Shown here piece by piece: positions 52,635 through 61,705 of a stretch of DNA of 64,000 nucleotides. The first letter of the stretch is position 1. Every line of letters begins with the position of its first letter. The stretch lies in contig NZ_JGYV01000010.1 in assembly GCF_000741575.1 (NCBI RefSeq), positions 1 to 64,000 on the forward strand, written 5' to 3'. Both the position numbers and the translations under genes were made by a program. Under the pieces are notes generated by a model. It was not told the origin of the DNA and did not search any database. It saw nothing but the letters and a program-made list of their open reading frames with translations. Origin of the DNA: Bifidobacterium cuniculi (GTDB lineage: Bacteria; Actinomycetota; Actinomycetes; Actinomycetales; Bifidobacteriaceae).

Positions 52635-54206
52635 ATGACGGCAAACAGTGTCAAGAACCTCGCGTGGGGGCAGACCTGGCCGGGGCGTGACCGGTTCCAT
52701 GACCTGGCGGACGAGGGATACCGCATCATTCCCGTCGTGCGCCGCCTGCTGGCCGATTCACTGACGCCGGTCGGTTTCTACGAGCGTCTCGCGTCTGGAC
52801 GTTCCGGCACGTTCATCCTGGAATCCGCCGAGTACGGCGGCAGCTGGAGCCGTTACAGCTTCATCGGCGTCGATTCGATGGCCCAGCTGCGTTCCGACAA
52901 CGGACGGGCGAACTGGCTGGGCACCGTCCCCGCGGGGATCCCGACGGACGGCGATGTCATGGACGTGGCGCGGGCCGCCCTGGCCGCCTTGCGTGCGCCG
53001 CAGGTCGATGGCCTGCCGAACCTGACCAGTGGCCTGGTGGGCACGGTCGGCTGGGATGCGATCCGGCACTGGGAACCCACCCTGCGAGCGCAGGCCCCTG
53101 ACGAGACCGGCCAGCCGGAACTGGTGCTCGCCCTGGCCACCGACATGGCCGTCGTGGATCACGTGGACGGTTCGGTGTGGCTCATCGCAAATGCGGTGAA
53201 CACGGATGACAGGCCGACACGTGCCGATGGGGCATACGACGAGGCGGTGGCGCGCCTGGACCGCATGCAGCGCATGGTGGCCACCCCCGTGGACGGCGAA
53301 TTCCGCATGGATGTGCTTGACCCGTCCAGGCCGCGGCCCGAGCTGCGTTTCCGTACCGCCAAGGAGGTGTATGAGCGTGCCGTGGAAAGGTCCCGGCAGC
53401 ACATCATCGACGGCGACGTCTTCCAGGTGGTCATTTCGCAGCGTGTCGACATCGATTCGCCGGCCGACCCCTTCGACGTGTACCGGGTGCTGCGTACGCT
53501 CAATCCCAGCCCCTACATGTATTTCATGGCGCTTACGGATGCGCAGGGACGGGATTTCAACGTGATCGGTTCGAGTCCGGAAACGCTCATCAAGGTCGAC
53601 CATGGGCATGCGATGACCTTCCCGATTGCCGGTTCCCGTCCGCGTGGCGCCACGCCGGAGGAGGACGAGCGGCTCGGCAGGGAGCTCCTTGCCGATCCCA
53701 AGGAGACCAGCGAACACATCATGCTTGTCGACCTGAGCCGCAACGACCTGAGCCGTGTCTGCCTGCCGCACACTGTCGAGGTGGTGTCCCTCATGGACAT
53801 CAAGCGTTTCTCGCACATCATGCATATCTGTTCGACCGTGGTGGGCGAGGTCGACCCGTCGCTGGGCGTCTTCGACGTGTTCCGGTCCGCCTTCCCTGCA
53901 GGCACCCTGTCCGGGGCACCCAAGCCGCGTGCCGTGGAGATCATCGACGAGTTGGAGCCCGCCGACCGTGGCATCTACGGCGGCACCATCGGCTATTTCG
54001 ATTTCTCCGGCAACATGGACATGGCCATTGCCATCCGCACCGCCTTCATCCGCGACCACCAGGCGAGCGTCCAGGCGGGTGCGGGACTGGTGCTCGACTC
54101 GGTACCCGCTACGGAGTGGCAGGAAACCCGCAACAAGGCGGGCGCCAGTGTCGAGGCCATCCAGCTGGCCGCCCAGTTGGAACGCCTGGAAGGTCACGGC
54201 CGCTAG
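52635..54206 (+). CDS. trpE: Anthranilate synthase component I
   Basis: A 523-residue chorismate-using enzyme, the first step of tryptophan synthesis. GSSPETLIKV, PIAGSRPRGATPEEDERL and FPAGTLSGAPKPRA with GIYGGTIGYFDF are characteristic; the N-terminal LLESAEYGG-like ILESAEYGGSWSRYSF region holds the Trp feedback site. GGAGGAG lies eight bases before ATG 52,635; a GTG at 52,626 is also in frame. No trpG in the window. Confidence 0.95.
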   Translation: MTANSVKNLAWGQTWPGRDRFHDLADEGYRIIPVVRRLLADSLTPVGFYERLASGRSGTFILESAEYGGSWSRYSFIGVDSMAQLRSDNGRANWLGTVPAGIPTDGDVMDVARAALAALRAPQVDGLPNLTSGLVGTVGWDAIRHWEPTLRAQAPDETGQPELVLALATDMAVVDHVDGSVWLIANAVNTDDRPTRADGAYDEAVARLDRMQRMVATPVDGEFRMDVLDPSRPRPELRFRTAKEVYERAVERSRQHIIDGDVFQVVISQRVDIDSPADPFDVYRVLRTLNPSPYMYFMALTDAQGRDFNVIGSSPETLIKVDHGHAMTFPIAGSRPRGATPEEDERLGRELLADPKETSEHIMLVDLSRNDLSRVCLPHTVEVVSLMDIKRFSHIMHICSTVVGEVDPSLGVFDVFRSAFPAGTLSGAPKPRAVEIIDELEPADRGIYGGTIGYFDFSGNMDMAIAIRTAFIRDHQASVQAGAGLVLDSVPATEWQETRNKAGASVEAIQLAAQLERLEGHGR

Positions 54207-54212
54207 CCGATG

Positions 54213-54277
54213 GCGTGGCGTGTACGGCAGGGCCCGGCGACATATGATGTCGCCGGGCCCTGCCGTACACGCCACGC
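54213..54277. terminator. 31-bp perfect hairpin between trpE and the deaminase gene
   Basis: The two arms (54,213-54,243 and 54,247-54,277) pair at all 31 positions around the loop ATG. The left arm starts seven bases after the trpE stop, and the right arm ends next to the stop of the convergent gene. It serves both genes as a bidirectional terminator. No T tract is present. Confidence 0.8.
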
Positions 54278-55300
54278 TCAGCCGAGATACTCGAGCTTCC
54301 AGGCTTCGAATTCCTCCAGGAGCGCCGCCTTGCGTCCCTGGTCCAGGAAGGACGCCTGGATCGACATCTCCCCAAGACGCGCCAGGTCGTAGAGCGTGCA
54401 TCCGGCCTGTACGAGCGCAAGGTAATTGTCCGTCAGGTAGCCGCCGAAGTAGGCCGGGTCGTCGGAGTTGACCGTGGTGATGACGCCGGCGTCGAGGAAG
54501 TCGCGGATGCGCAGCCCCTCGGCGTCCTTCACCACGTGCAGCCGGATGTTCGACAGGGGGCAGCGGGTCACCGGCACGCGCTCCTCGGCAAGGCGGCGCA
54601 TCATCGCAGCGTCGTCCAACGCGTGTGCGCCGTGGTCGATGCGTTCGACATGCAGCAGGTCCAGCGCCTGCTGCATGTAGTCGATGCCGGCCTCCTCGCC
54701 GGCATGCGCCACGCGGTGCCAACCCAAGTCGCCCGCACGTTCGAACACATGTTCGAATAGTTTCGGCGGGTGGCCGACTTCAGCGGAATCCAGGCCGATG
54801 CCCAGCACCTCATCCGCCCTGGGGACGGCAAGGTCAAGCATGCGTTCCGCATCCTGCAGCGGCAGGTCGCGCACGATGCACAGGATCAGTGCGCCTGACA
54901 CCCCGTACCGTTCCTCACCTTCGCGCAAGCCGGCATGCAACCCGTCGAGCACGGTGTCGTAGGGGATGCCGTTGGCCAGATGCACCTGCGGGTCGAAGAA
55001 GATCTCCGCATGGCGTACGCCGTCCTGGGCGGCCCGTCTGAGATAGGAGAGCATGAGGTCGTGGAAGTCCTGCGCATGCCGCAAGGTGCCCATCAGCCGG
55101 TAGTAGAGGTCCAGGAACGACTGCAGGTCCGTGAACTCGTACTGTGCACTGAGTGCGTCCAACGACGTCCACGGCAGCTCGACGTCGTTGCGTGCCGCGA
55201 ACTGCAAGGCCAGCCCGGGTTCCAGCGTCCCCTCGATATGCACGTGCAGCTCGGTCTTCGGCATTGCCTGCACCGCAGCGGCAAGTCGACCGTCAGCCAT
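54278..55300 (-). CDS. add: Adenine/adenosine deaminase family protein
   Basis: A 340-residue TIM-barrel deaminase. Metal ligands are in TELHVHIEGTLEP (His19, His21), later RVAHAGEEAG, HGAHALDD and NSDDPAYFGG. The IEGTLEP and SDDPAYFGG forms are more like adenine deaminases of the Ade/Aah1 group than like classical adenosine deaminase, so the substrate may be adenine; the gene symbol is conventional. AAGGAG lies five bases before ATG 55,300. Confidence 0.88.
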   Translation of the reverse strand: MADGRLAAAVQAMPKTELHVHIEGTLEPGLALQFAARNDVELPWTSLDALSAQYEFTDLQSFLDLYYRLMGTLRHAQDFHDLMLSYLRRAAQDGVRHAEIFFDPQVHLANGIPYDTVLDGLHAGLREGEERYGVSGALILCIVRDLPLQDAERMLDLAVPRADEVLGIGLDSAEVGHPPKLFEHVFERAGDLGWHRVAHAGEEAGIDYMQQALDLLHVERIDHGAHALDDAAMMRRLAEERVPVTRCPLSNIRLHVVKDAEGLRIRDFLDAGVITTVNSDDPAYFGGYLTDNYLALVQAGCTLYDLARLGEMSIQASFLDQGRKAALLEEFEAWKLEYLG

Positions 55301-55398
55301 GGTGGCTCCTTCCTGTAGGGAAACAAGTTGCATCCAGTGCGCGGCCCGGGGGGGGGGGCGCATGCCGGCGTCGCAATCTATGGGGAGGCCGCACCAAT

Positions 55399-55441
55399 GG
55401 CACGGGCCCGTACCGGCCAATGGCTGGTACGGGCCCGTGCC
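55399..55441 (-). terminator. Terminator after small charged protein gene
   Basis: A 16-bp perfect stem (GGCACGGGCCCGTACC), extended by four more pairs with one wobble, starts 14 bases after the stop of the minus-strand gene at 55,456. Confidence 0.75.
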
Positions 55442-55455
55442 GGGAGCGAGGTCGA

Positions 55456-55608
55456 TCACTCGGCCTTGCGCTCCTCATGGTCCTTCTTGAGCTCGTCAAG
55501 CTTGGCCTCGGCCTTGCCTTTGAGCTCGCCGGCCTTCTCCTTGACCTCGTCCGCCTTGACTTCGGCCTTGCCCTTGAGTTCGCCGAGCTTTTCCGCCATA
55601 TCAGTCAT
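55456..55608 (-). CDS. Small charged helical protein (CsbD/LEA-like)
   Basis: A 50-residue protein made almost entirely of Lys, Glu, Ala and Leu in a repeating helix (ELKGKAEVKADEVKEKAGELKGKAEAK pattern, an 11-15-residue repeat). Such proteins resemble CsbD and LEA-type stress proteins. GAAAGGAGCC precedes the ATG, identical to the sites of its two neighbours. No membrane segment. Confidence 0.75.
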   Translation of the reverse strand: MTDMAEKLGELKGKAEVKADEVKEKAGELKGKAEAKLDELKKDHEERKAE

Positions 55609-55648
55609 GATTGGCTCCTTTCGTACTATCCGTACTTGTTGTGTGACT

Positions 55649-55661
55649 CCATTAGACCATG
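55649..55661 (-). promoter_or_regulatory. Shared upstream element, copy 1
   Basis: On the minus strand the sequence CATGGTCTAATGG lies 41 bases before the start of the 50-residue protein. Near-identical elements precede the other two genes of the trio. Confidence 0.5.
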
Positions 55662-55756
55662 CCGGGGCTTGCCGCAAAGACGATTCCACGTCCGGAAGAA
55701 TCAGCAAACTTTCAGCAGCGTCCACTACACGCTCGCCGCATCCTGCGAACATGGAG

Positions 55757-55788
55757 GGGCCCATACGCACGGAAATGCGTACGGGCCC
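55757..55788 (-). terminator. Terminator after second small charged protein gene
   Basis: GGGCCCATACGCA pairs with its mirror copy at 12 of 13 positions, loop six bases, about 45 bases after the stop of the minus-strand gene. Confidence 0.6.
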
Positions 55789-55831
55789 GAAAACACCTAC
55801 CGGTCACACTCGGGCAACCGACGTCAGGCAA

Positions 55832-56137
55832 TCAGCCAAGCTGGGTGCCGAAACGCTCGTTGAGCTTGACCTGATCCTCGGTGGCCTGCTCCTCACGATC
55901 GGCGGCCTTGCCCTCGGCCTTGTCCTTCTTGTCGGTGGCCTTCTCCTCGACCTTCTCGCGCTTCTTGGCGGGATCGTCGGCAGCCTCGCGGATCTTGTTG
56001 TCCTCCTTGGCGATCTCCTTGGCGGCATGCTCCTCGGCACGCTCGGCCTTCTTCTCGTCGCGCTCGGCCTTGTGGACCTCGTGCTTCTCCTCCATGTGGT
56101 CCTTGAACTCTTCGAACTTTTCCTTGATCTCAGCCAT
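55832..56137 (-). CDS. Small charged helical protein, LEA-like
   Basis: A 101-residue protein of nearly uninterrupted charged helix (EEFKDHMEEKHEVHKAERDEK, then KKREKVEEKATDKKDKAEGK). No Cys, no membrane segment, few aromatic residues except at the ends. AAGGAG lies five bases before ATG 56,137. Second of three tandem genes with similar leader sequences; likely stress-related, unproven. Confidence 0.75.
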   Translation of the reverse strand: MAEIKEKFEEFKDHMEEKHEVHKAERDEKKAERAEEHAAKEIAKEDNKIREAADDPAKKREKVEEKATDKKDKAEGKAADREEQATEDQVKLNERFGTQLG

Positions 56138-56176
56138 GACAGGCTCCTTCGATTCACGAGACGTGTATTGACACAC

Positions 56177-56189
56177 CCATTAGAACACG
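56177..56189 (-). promoter_or_regulatory. Shared upstream element, copy 2
   Basis: On the minus strand CGTGTTCTAATGG lies 40 bases before the ATG at 56,137, sharing TCTAATGG with the other two copies. Confidence 0.5.
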
Positions 56190-56235
56190 GCAGGACACGG
56201 CATGTGCAGCTCTTTCTCCGTCAGGAAAATAAAAG

Positions 56236-56273
56236 GGGAGGCGGACCAAGCCAACCGGCCGGTCACGCCTCCC
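56236..56273 (-). terminator. Terminator after third small charged protein gene
   Basis: GGGAGGCG pairs with CGCCTCCC and is followed on the minus strand by CCTTTTATTTT, an intrinsic terminator about 20 bases after the stop. Confidence 0.7.
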
Positions 56274-56293
56274 GCACCGACAGGAAGGAAACG

Positions 56294-56599
56294 TCACTTC
56301 TTGAGATCATCCAGCTTGTCCTGAGCCTTCTGAATGGTCTCCTGCGCCTTGTCCTGCGCCTCCTTGACCTTGTCCTGCGCCTTGTCCTTGATCTCGTCGG
56401 CCTTCTTGGCGGCAGCCGCAGTGGCCTCGTTGAGCCTGGCCGACGCCTCGTCGCGAATCGCCTGCGCCTTCGACGCGGCCTTCTCCATCTTGTCGTCCTG
56501 ACGCTCGGCCTTGCGCTCCTCATGGTCGGCCTTGACCTCATCGATCTTCGCCTCGACCTTGTCCTTGAGCTCGTCGAACGTTTCCTTGATATCAGCCAT
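56294..56599 (-). CDS. Small charged helical protein, LEA-like
   Basis: A 101-residue helical protein (IKETFDELKDKVEAKIDEVKAD, then KAQDKVKEAQDKAQETIQKAQDK), resembling apolipoprotein- or LEA-type repeats. AAGGAG lies six bases before ATG 56,599; a second ATG is three bases earlier. Its N terminus is similar to those of the other two, so the trio may come from duplication. Confidence 0.75.
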   Translation of the reverse strand: MADIKETFDELKDKVEAKIDEVKADHEERKAERQDDKMEKAASKAQAIRDEASARLNEATAAAAKKADEIKDKAQDKVKEAQDKAQETIQKAQDKLDDLKK

Positions 56600-56632
56600 C
56601 ATCGGCTCCTTTCACGAAGGGAATTTACCCTC

Positions 56633-56646
56633 CCATTAGACCATGG
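56633..56646 (-). promoter_or_regulatory. Shared upstream element, copy 3
   Basis: On the minus strand CCATGGTCTAATGG lies 34 bases before the ATG at 56,599. Confidence 0.5.
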
Positions 56647-56836
56647 CCGCCAACGCCGCCACCACGATTCGCCGACAAGCCGAAACACCCCATCAAACGA
56701 CTCGCCATCAGCCCATTCCTCGCGCTCCTCATGCTCGCCATGGCAGCCGCAACCATCCTCCACCTCACCGGCACCCACTGAACAAGACCACCCACGCCTC
56801 CCATGACCACAATCCGCCCACAACATGAAACAATGC

Positions 56837-56866
56837 TCGACCCTCACGCACACCATCCCCTACAGT
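56837..56866 (+). promoter_or_regulatory. trpCB promoter candidate
   Basis: TCGACC at 56,837-56,842 and TACAGT at 56,861-56,866 are spaced 18 bases. An ATG at 56,872 lies five bases later; a second, at 56,908, has its own AAGGAGG. The gap from 56,647 to here contains only this and short, unconvincing open frames. Confidence 0.5.
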
Positions 56867-56907
56867 GAGCCATGGCGACCACAAACGCCACCAACACAAG
56901 GAGGACC

Positions 56908-58992
56908 ATGTCGGTACTGGACGAACTGGTAGCCGGCGCACAACACGACCAACGCGCCCGCGAACAAGCCACCACACTCGCACAACTCAAGGAACAGGCA
57001 GCCACCATGCCTGCCCCACTGGACGCGACACGATGGCTCAAGCGCCCAGACGCCATCCCCGTCATCGCCGAAATCAAACGCGCATCCCCCTCCAAAGGCC
57101 ACCTCGCCGACATCCCCGACCCAGGCGCACTCGCCGCCCAATACGCCGCAGGAGGAGCCAGCGCAATCTCCGTACTCACCGAAGAACAGCGCTTCCACGG
57201 ATCACTCGACGACCTGGACGCAGTACGCGCCAACGTCGACATCCCGGTACTGCGCAAGGACTTTATCACCACCGACTACCAAGTCTGGGAAGCACGCGCA
57301 CACGGAGCCGACCTCATACTCCTCATCGTCGCCGCGCTCGCCGACGACGACCTGCGACGGCTGCTCGACCTTACCCATGACCTGGGCATGACGGCGTTGG
57401 TGGAGACCCACACCGTCGAGGAGATCGACCGCGCACGGGCTGCCGGCGCCAAGGTCATCGGCATCAATGCGCGCAACCTCAAGGACCTGCGCGTGGACGT
57501 CGGCAAGTACCGCGAGCTGGCGGACGGGCTGCCGGACGACGTGGTCAAGGTCGCCGAATCCGGCGTGTTCGGCAGCGTGGAACTGGAAGACTATGCACGG
57601 GCCGGTGCCGACGCGGTACTGGTGGGCGAGGGCGTCGCCACCGCGGACGACCACGTCCTGGCCGTGCAACGACTCGTGAAGGCAGGAGCAACAGTGAAGG
57701 CATCCGAACAGACACCATTGAGCGAACATGAGGGACCGTATTTCGGACAGTACGGCGGACGTTTCGTTCCCGAGGCCCTCGTCAGCGCGCTCGACGAACT
57801 CGAACGCGTCTATGAGGACGCGAAGCGCGACCCGGAGTTCCACCGGGAGCTGGCACGTCTCAACCAGCAGTATGTTGGACGGCCTTCACCACTGACCGAG
57901 GCACCGCGGTTCGCCGCGCGCCTCAAGGAGAAGACAGGGGTCGAGGCACGCGTCTTCCTCAAGCGCGAGGACCTCAACCATACCGGGGCACACAAAATCA
58001 ACAACGCCATCGGACAGGCATTGCTGGTCAAGCGCATGGGCAAGACGCGCGTCATCGCGGAGACCGGTGCGGGCCAGCACGGCGTCGCCACTGCCACGGT
58101 ATGCGCCATGATGGGGCTCAAGTGCCGCATCTACATGGGACAGGTCGATGCCCGGCGCCAGGCCCTCAACGTGGCACGCATGCGCATGCTCGGCGCCGAA
58201 GTGGTCGAGGTCACCCTCGGCGACCGCATCCTCAAGGATGCCATCAACGAGGCACTGCGCGACTGGGTGACCAACGTGGAGGACACCCACTACCTCCTCG
58301 GCACCGTCGCCGGTCCACATCCCTTCCCCGCCATGGTACGCGATTTCCAGAAGATCATCGGCGAGGAAGCCAAGCAGCAGCTCAACGACTGGTACGGCAT
58401 CGACCATCCGGATGCGGTCGTGGCCTGCGTGGGCGGCGGTTCCAACGCCATCGGCGTCATGAATGCATTCCTCGACGACGAGCGCGTGAACCTCTATGGC
58501 TACGAGGCCGGCGGTGACGGCCCCGAGTCGGGCCGCCACGCCATCCGTTTCGCACCAGGCACAGGCGAGCTGGGCATGTTCCAAGGAGCCAAGAGCTACC
58601 TGTTGGAGAATTCCGAAGGCCAGACCCTGGACACCTACTCCATCTCCGCCGGCCTCGATTACGCATCCGTAGGACCCGAACATGCATGGCTCAAGGACAT
58701 CGGACGCGTGCGCTATTCCTGGGCTACCGACGGCGAGGCCATGGCAGCCTTCAAGGACCTGTGCGAAACCGAGGGCATCATCCCGGCCATCGAAAGCTCC
58801 CATGCGGTCGCAGGCGCCTACAAGGCCGCCCTTGACCTCAAGGAGCGAGGCGTTGAGCATCCGGTGATGATCGTGAACATCTCCGGTCGCGGCGACAAGG
58901 ACATGAACACCGCCGGCAAGTGGTTCGGGTACCTCACCGACGAACAAAGCAAGGCACTCGAGGCGAATGGAGCACAAGGCAACAATGCGTGA
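56908..58992 (+). CDS. trpCB: TrpC-TrpB fusion: indole-3-glycerol-phosphate synthase and tryptophan synthase beta
   Basis: A 694-residue bifunctional protein. Residues 1-265 are Trp[20 protein letters not shown] and VAESGVFG are its catalytic and phosphate motifs. After a short linker (about 268), TrpB runs to the end: [16 protein letters not shown], the PLP lysine in [13 protein letters not shown] at about 363, ETGAGQHG and GGGSNAIG. It joins the indole-making step with the indole-using one. This fusion is known in bifidobacteria. I prefer ATG 56,908 with AAGGAGG; ATG 56,872 would add 12 residues and be leaderless. Confidence 0.95.
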   Translation: MSVLDELVAGAQHDQRAREQATTLAQLKEQAATMPAPLDATRWLKRPDAIPVIAEIKRASPSKGHLADIPDPGALAAQYAAGGASAISVLTEEQRFHGSLDDLDAVRANVDIPVLRKDFITTDYQVWEARAHGADLILLIVAALADDDLRRLLDLTHDLGMTALVETHTVEEIDRARAAGAKVIGINARNLKDLRVDVGKYRELADGLPDDVVKVAESGVFGSVELEDYARAGADAVLVGEGVATADDHVLAVQRLVKAGATVKASEQTPLSEHEGPYFGQYGGRFVPEALVSALDELERVYEDAKRDPEFHRELARLNQQYVGRPSPLTEAPRFAARLKEKTGVEARVFLKREDLNHTGAHKINNAIGQALLVKRMGKTRVIAETGAGQHGVATATVCAMMGLKCRIYMGQVDARRQALNVARMRMLGAEVVEVTLGDRILKDAINEALRDWVTNVEDTHYLLGTVAGPHPFPAMVRDFQKIIGEEAKQQLNDWYGIDHPDAVVACVGGGSNAIGVMNAFLDDERVNLYGYEAGGDGPESGRHAIRFAPGTGELGMFQGAKSYLLENSEGQTLDTYSISAGLDYASVGPEHAWLKDIGRVRYSWATDGEAMAAFKDLCETEGIIPAIESSHAVAGAYKAALDLKERGVEHPVMIVNISGRGDKDMNTAGKWFGYLTDEQSKALEANGAQGNNA

Positions 58993-59011
58993 ACAGCAGG
59001 AGGAACCAATC

Positions 59012-59893
59012 ATGGACGTCGACACCGTACCCGCCAACGGGACACCAACCGGACAGCCGCTGGGCATCGCACACGCCCCGAGTCCATGCCGCACCTTGTT
59101 CGACCGCTTCAAGGCACAGGACAAGCCCGCCTTCATCGGCTACCTGCCCTTCGGATTCCCGACCATGGACCTCAGCCTCGAAGCCTTCCGCACAATGGTC
59201 GACAACGGATGCGACATCGTGGAAATCGGCCTGCCATACTCCGATCCCGTCATGGACGGTCCCGTCATCCAGGCAGCCAGCCAGATCGCGCTGCGCAACG
59301 GCGAACGCATCCATGACGTGTTCAAGGCGGTCGAGACAGTGGCCGAAGCCGGCGGCGTCCCGCTCATCATGAGCTATTGGAACCTCATCTTCCACTACGG
59401 GGTCGAGCGTTTCGCAGCCGACTTCGCCAACGCCGGGGGAGCGGGGCTCATCACCCCCGATCTCATTCCCGACGAGGCAGGTGAATGGATCGAGGCCTCC
59501 GACCGCCACGGGCTCGACCGCATATTCCTGGTGTCACCCGACTCCACCGACGAGCGCCTGCGCATCGTGGCCCGCAATGCCCGCGGATTCGTCTACGCGG
59601 CATCGCGCATGGGCGTCACCGGCGAACGGGCCACCATCAACGCAAGTCCGCAACGACTGGTGGAACGCACTCGCGCGGCCGACGCGGAGAACGTATGCGT
59701 CGGCATCGGCGTCTCCACACCCGAGCAAGGCGCCACCGTGGGCAAGTACGCCGACGGCGTCATCGTCGGATCAGCCTTGGTGCACACCCTGCTGGATACC
59801 GACGGCGACGTCAAGGATCCAGTCCAAGGGATGGGAGCGCTCGCCAACACCACGTCCGCCCTGGCCGACGCCATCCACGGCTGCAGGCGCTGA
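59012..59893 (+). CDS. trpA: Tryptophan synthase alpha subunit
   Basis: A 293-residue TIM barrel that cleaves indole-glycerol phosphate and passes indole to the beta part of the preceding fusion. FIGYLPFGFPTMD, EIGLPYSDPVMDGPVIQ (catalytic Glu and Asp) and VGIGVSTPEQ are present. ATG 59,012 follows AGGAGGAA by seven bases; earlier ATGs overlap trpCB. Confidence 0.95.
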   Translation: MDVDTVPANGTPTGQPLGIAHAPSPCRTLFDRFKAQDKPAFIGYLPFGFPTMDLSLEAFRTMVDNGCDIVEIGLPYSDPVMDGPVIQAASQIALRNGERIHDVFKAVETVAEAGGVPLIMSYWNLIFHYGVERFAADFANAGGAGLITPDLIPDEAGEWIEASDRHGLDRIFLVSPDSTDERLRIVARNARGFVYAASRMGVTGERATINASPQRLVERTRAADAENVCVGIGVSTPEQGATVGKYADGVIVGSALVHTLLDTDGDVKDPVQGMGALANTTSALADAIHGCRR

Positions 59894-59916
59894 AGCCCGT
59901 CCTTGCCGTCACATCC

Positions 59917-59956
59917 AAGGCGCCGCCCTGTCAACCAAGCGACGGGGCGGCGCCTT
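59917..59956 (+). terminator. Terminator of the trp operon
   Basis: A perfect 12-bp stem (AAGGCGCCGCCC) with a 16-base loop starts 23 bases after trpA. No T tract. The next 300 bases to 60,260 hold no supportable gene. Confidence 0.7.
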
Positions 59957-60260
59957 GCCGTACGTAGGCCGCATCGTCCAGACGGCCACGGCAAGGCCAT
60001 GTGAAAAACATGACGAATACGATGCATCTGCATGCAGGGGATGCGCCTTGGGCGGCAATGTCTCCGGACCAAGTGACGCAAGCGGTACCATGGGGCATGA
60101 AGGACATATGCGACCCGCAACGCAGCGGTACCGCACCTGCAACACGAACGACTGACACGCCGAGCCATTGCCACGCTGCCTACGCAGACGGCAAGCCAAC
60201 ACGTACCCACACGAAGCATATGCCGACAGGCGGGATGGCGTGCCCGGGGAGGAACACACC

Positions 60261-61665
60261 ATGACCGTCCTGAACCATGACAGCGATCCGTTGACCATCA
60301 TCCCTGTGCGCGGGCGCGCCCTGCGCCACCGCATCGCCACCACCGCACTTGCCTGTACGATGTGCCTGGTGCCGCTTGCCGCATGCGGTACCTCCGGAAC
60401 ATAGGGCCACATCTACTACCTCAACAGCAAACCCGAAGTCGTCAGCCAGCTTGACCGGCTGGCCACCCTCTATGCCGAACGTACCGGCATCACGGTCGAC
60501 GTCCTCACCGCCACATCCGGCGACTACAACACGACCCTGCGATCGGAACTGGGGAAAAGCCGCGCCCCCGACATGTTCGCCATCACCGGATACGACACCT
60601 TTGCCGCCTTCCGCAAGCACCTCGAACCCTTCAGGACACCGATGCCTACAAGAGGCTCGACGACGACGGCAAGCGCAATGCCTACCAGCTTGACGGCAAC
60701 GTCTATACGCTGCCCTATGCAGCCGAATGGTATGGCATCATCGCCAACCGTGCCATACTCGAACGCTATGTGGCCAAGGACTATGCCGTCATCGACTCTC
60801 CCGACGACATCACGGATTACGACACGCTCGAACGTGTCACCCAATCCATCGACGAACACCGGGAGGACCTCGGCGTCGACGCTGCCTTCAGCACCCCGGC
60901 CTCGAATCCTCCGACACTACCGCTTCACCTCGCACATGTCGCGACTGCCGCTGTTCTACGAATACCGCGACCGCAACACCACCCTCAGCCCGCGCATCGA
61001 CGGCAAGTACCTGGACGTCTACCGGACCATGTTCGATTTGAGCTGCACCATTGCGCCACGGTCCCCAGCATGGTCGCCGGACGCAACTACGAGCAGGTCA
61101 CCGCGGAATTTGCCCGCGGCAAGGCCGTCTGCTACCCCAATGGCGTCTGGTCCTACACCCAGATCAAGGACGATGCCGTCAAGGACGATGACCTCATGAT
61201 GCTGCCCTACTACATGGGCATCGAGGGGGAGGAACACTATGGCCCTGCTGGAATCTACGACGCCAGCTGGGCCGTCAATCGCAATGCTTCCACCAAGGAC
61301 AAGGAAGCTACCCTTGCCTTCATCTCCTGGCTCGTCACGGATGACCAGGCGAGGACGATCCTTTCCAAGGACATGGGCTTCGCCGTCCCCTTCACCACGT
61401 TCGACGACGACTACCAGCCGGACAACCCCTCATTGCGCGAGCCCGCGCCTACACCGCCCACGGCGTGCCCGAAGTGCGCAGCTTCACGCTGCCCGACTCG
61501 AAATGGCAGGATGACCTCACCGACGCCCTGACCGAATATGCACAGGGTACCGGCGGATGGGAAGCCGTCCGCCGCTCCTACGTGGACGGATGGACCCGTG
61601 AGTGGGAGGAACAGGCGGACATCCTCGGCATGCTGCCGCAATCCACGCAATTCGCCGAGGCCTAG
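60261..61665 (+). pseudogene. Extracellular solute-binding protein gene, decayed
   Basis: The start is intact: GGAGG, ATG 60,261 and a signal peptide with lipobox VPLAAC. A TAG at 60,402 then interrupts it about five codons past the Cys. After it the same frame continues (YYLNSKPEVVSQLDRLA) until about 60,630, where coding shifts to another frame (YQLDGNVYTLPYAAEWYGI), again at about 60,900 (LPLFYEYRDRNTTLSPR), back at about 61,050 (ITAEFARGKAVCYPNGVW-like), and once more near 61,440 (SFTLPDSKWQDDLTDAL). The order is that of a family 1 sugar-binding lipoprotein. One nonsense and about four frameshifts leave it non-functional. Confidence 0.9.
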
Positions 61666-61705
61666 CGCGCGTGACATATCGCTTCAATCGGCTACCATCG
61701 ACACC

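Noticed and set aside
56643-56828. 61-codon plus-strand frame before trpCB
   Set aside because: No ribosome binding site, His/Thr/Pro-rich random composition, lies over promoter elements.
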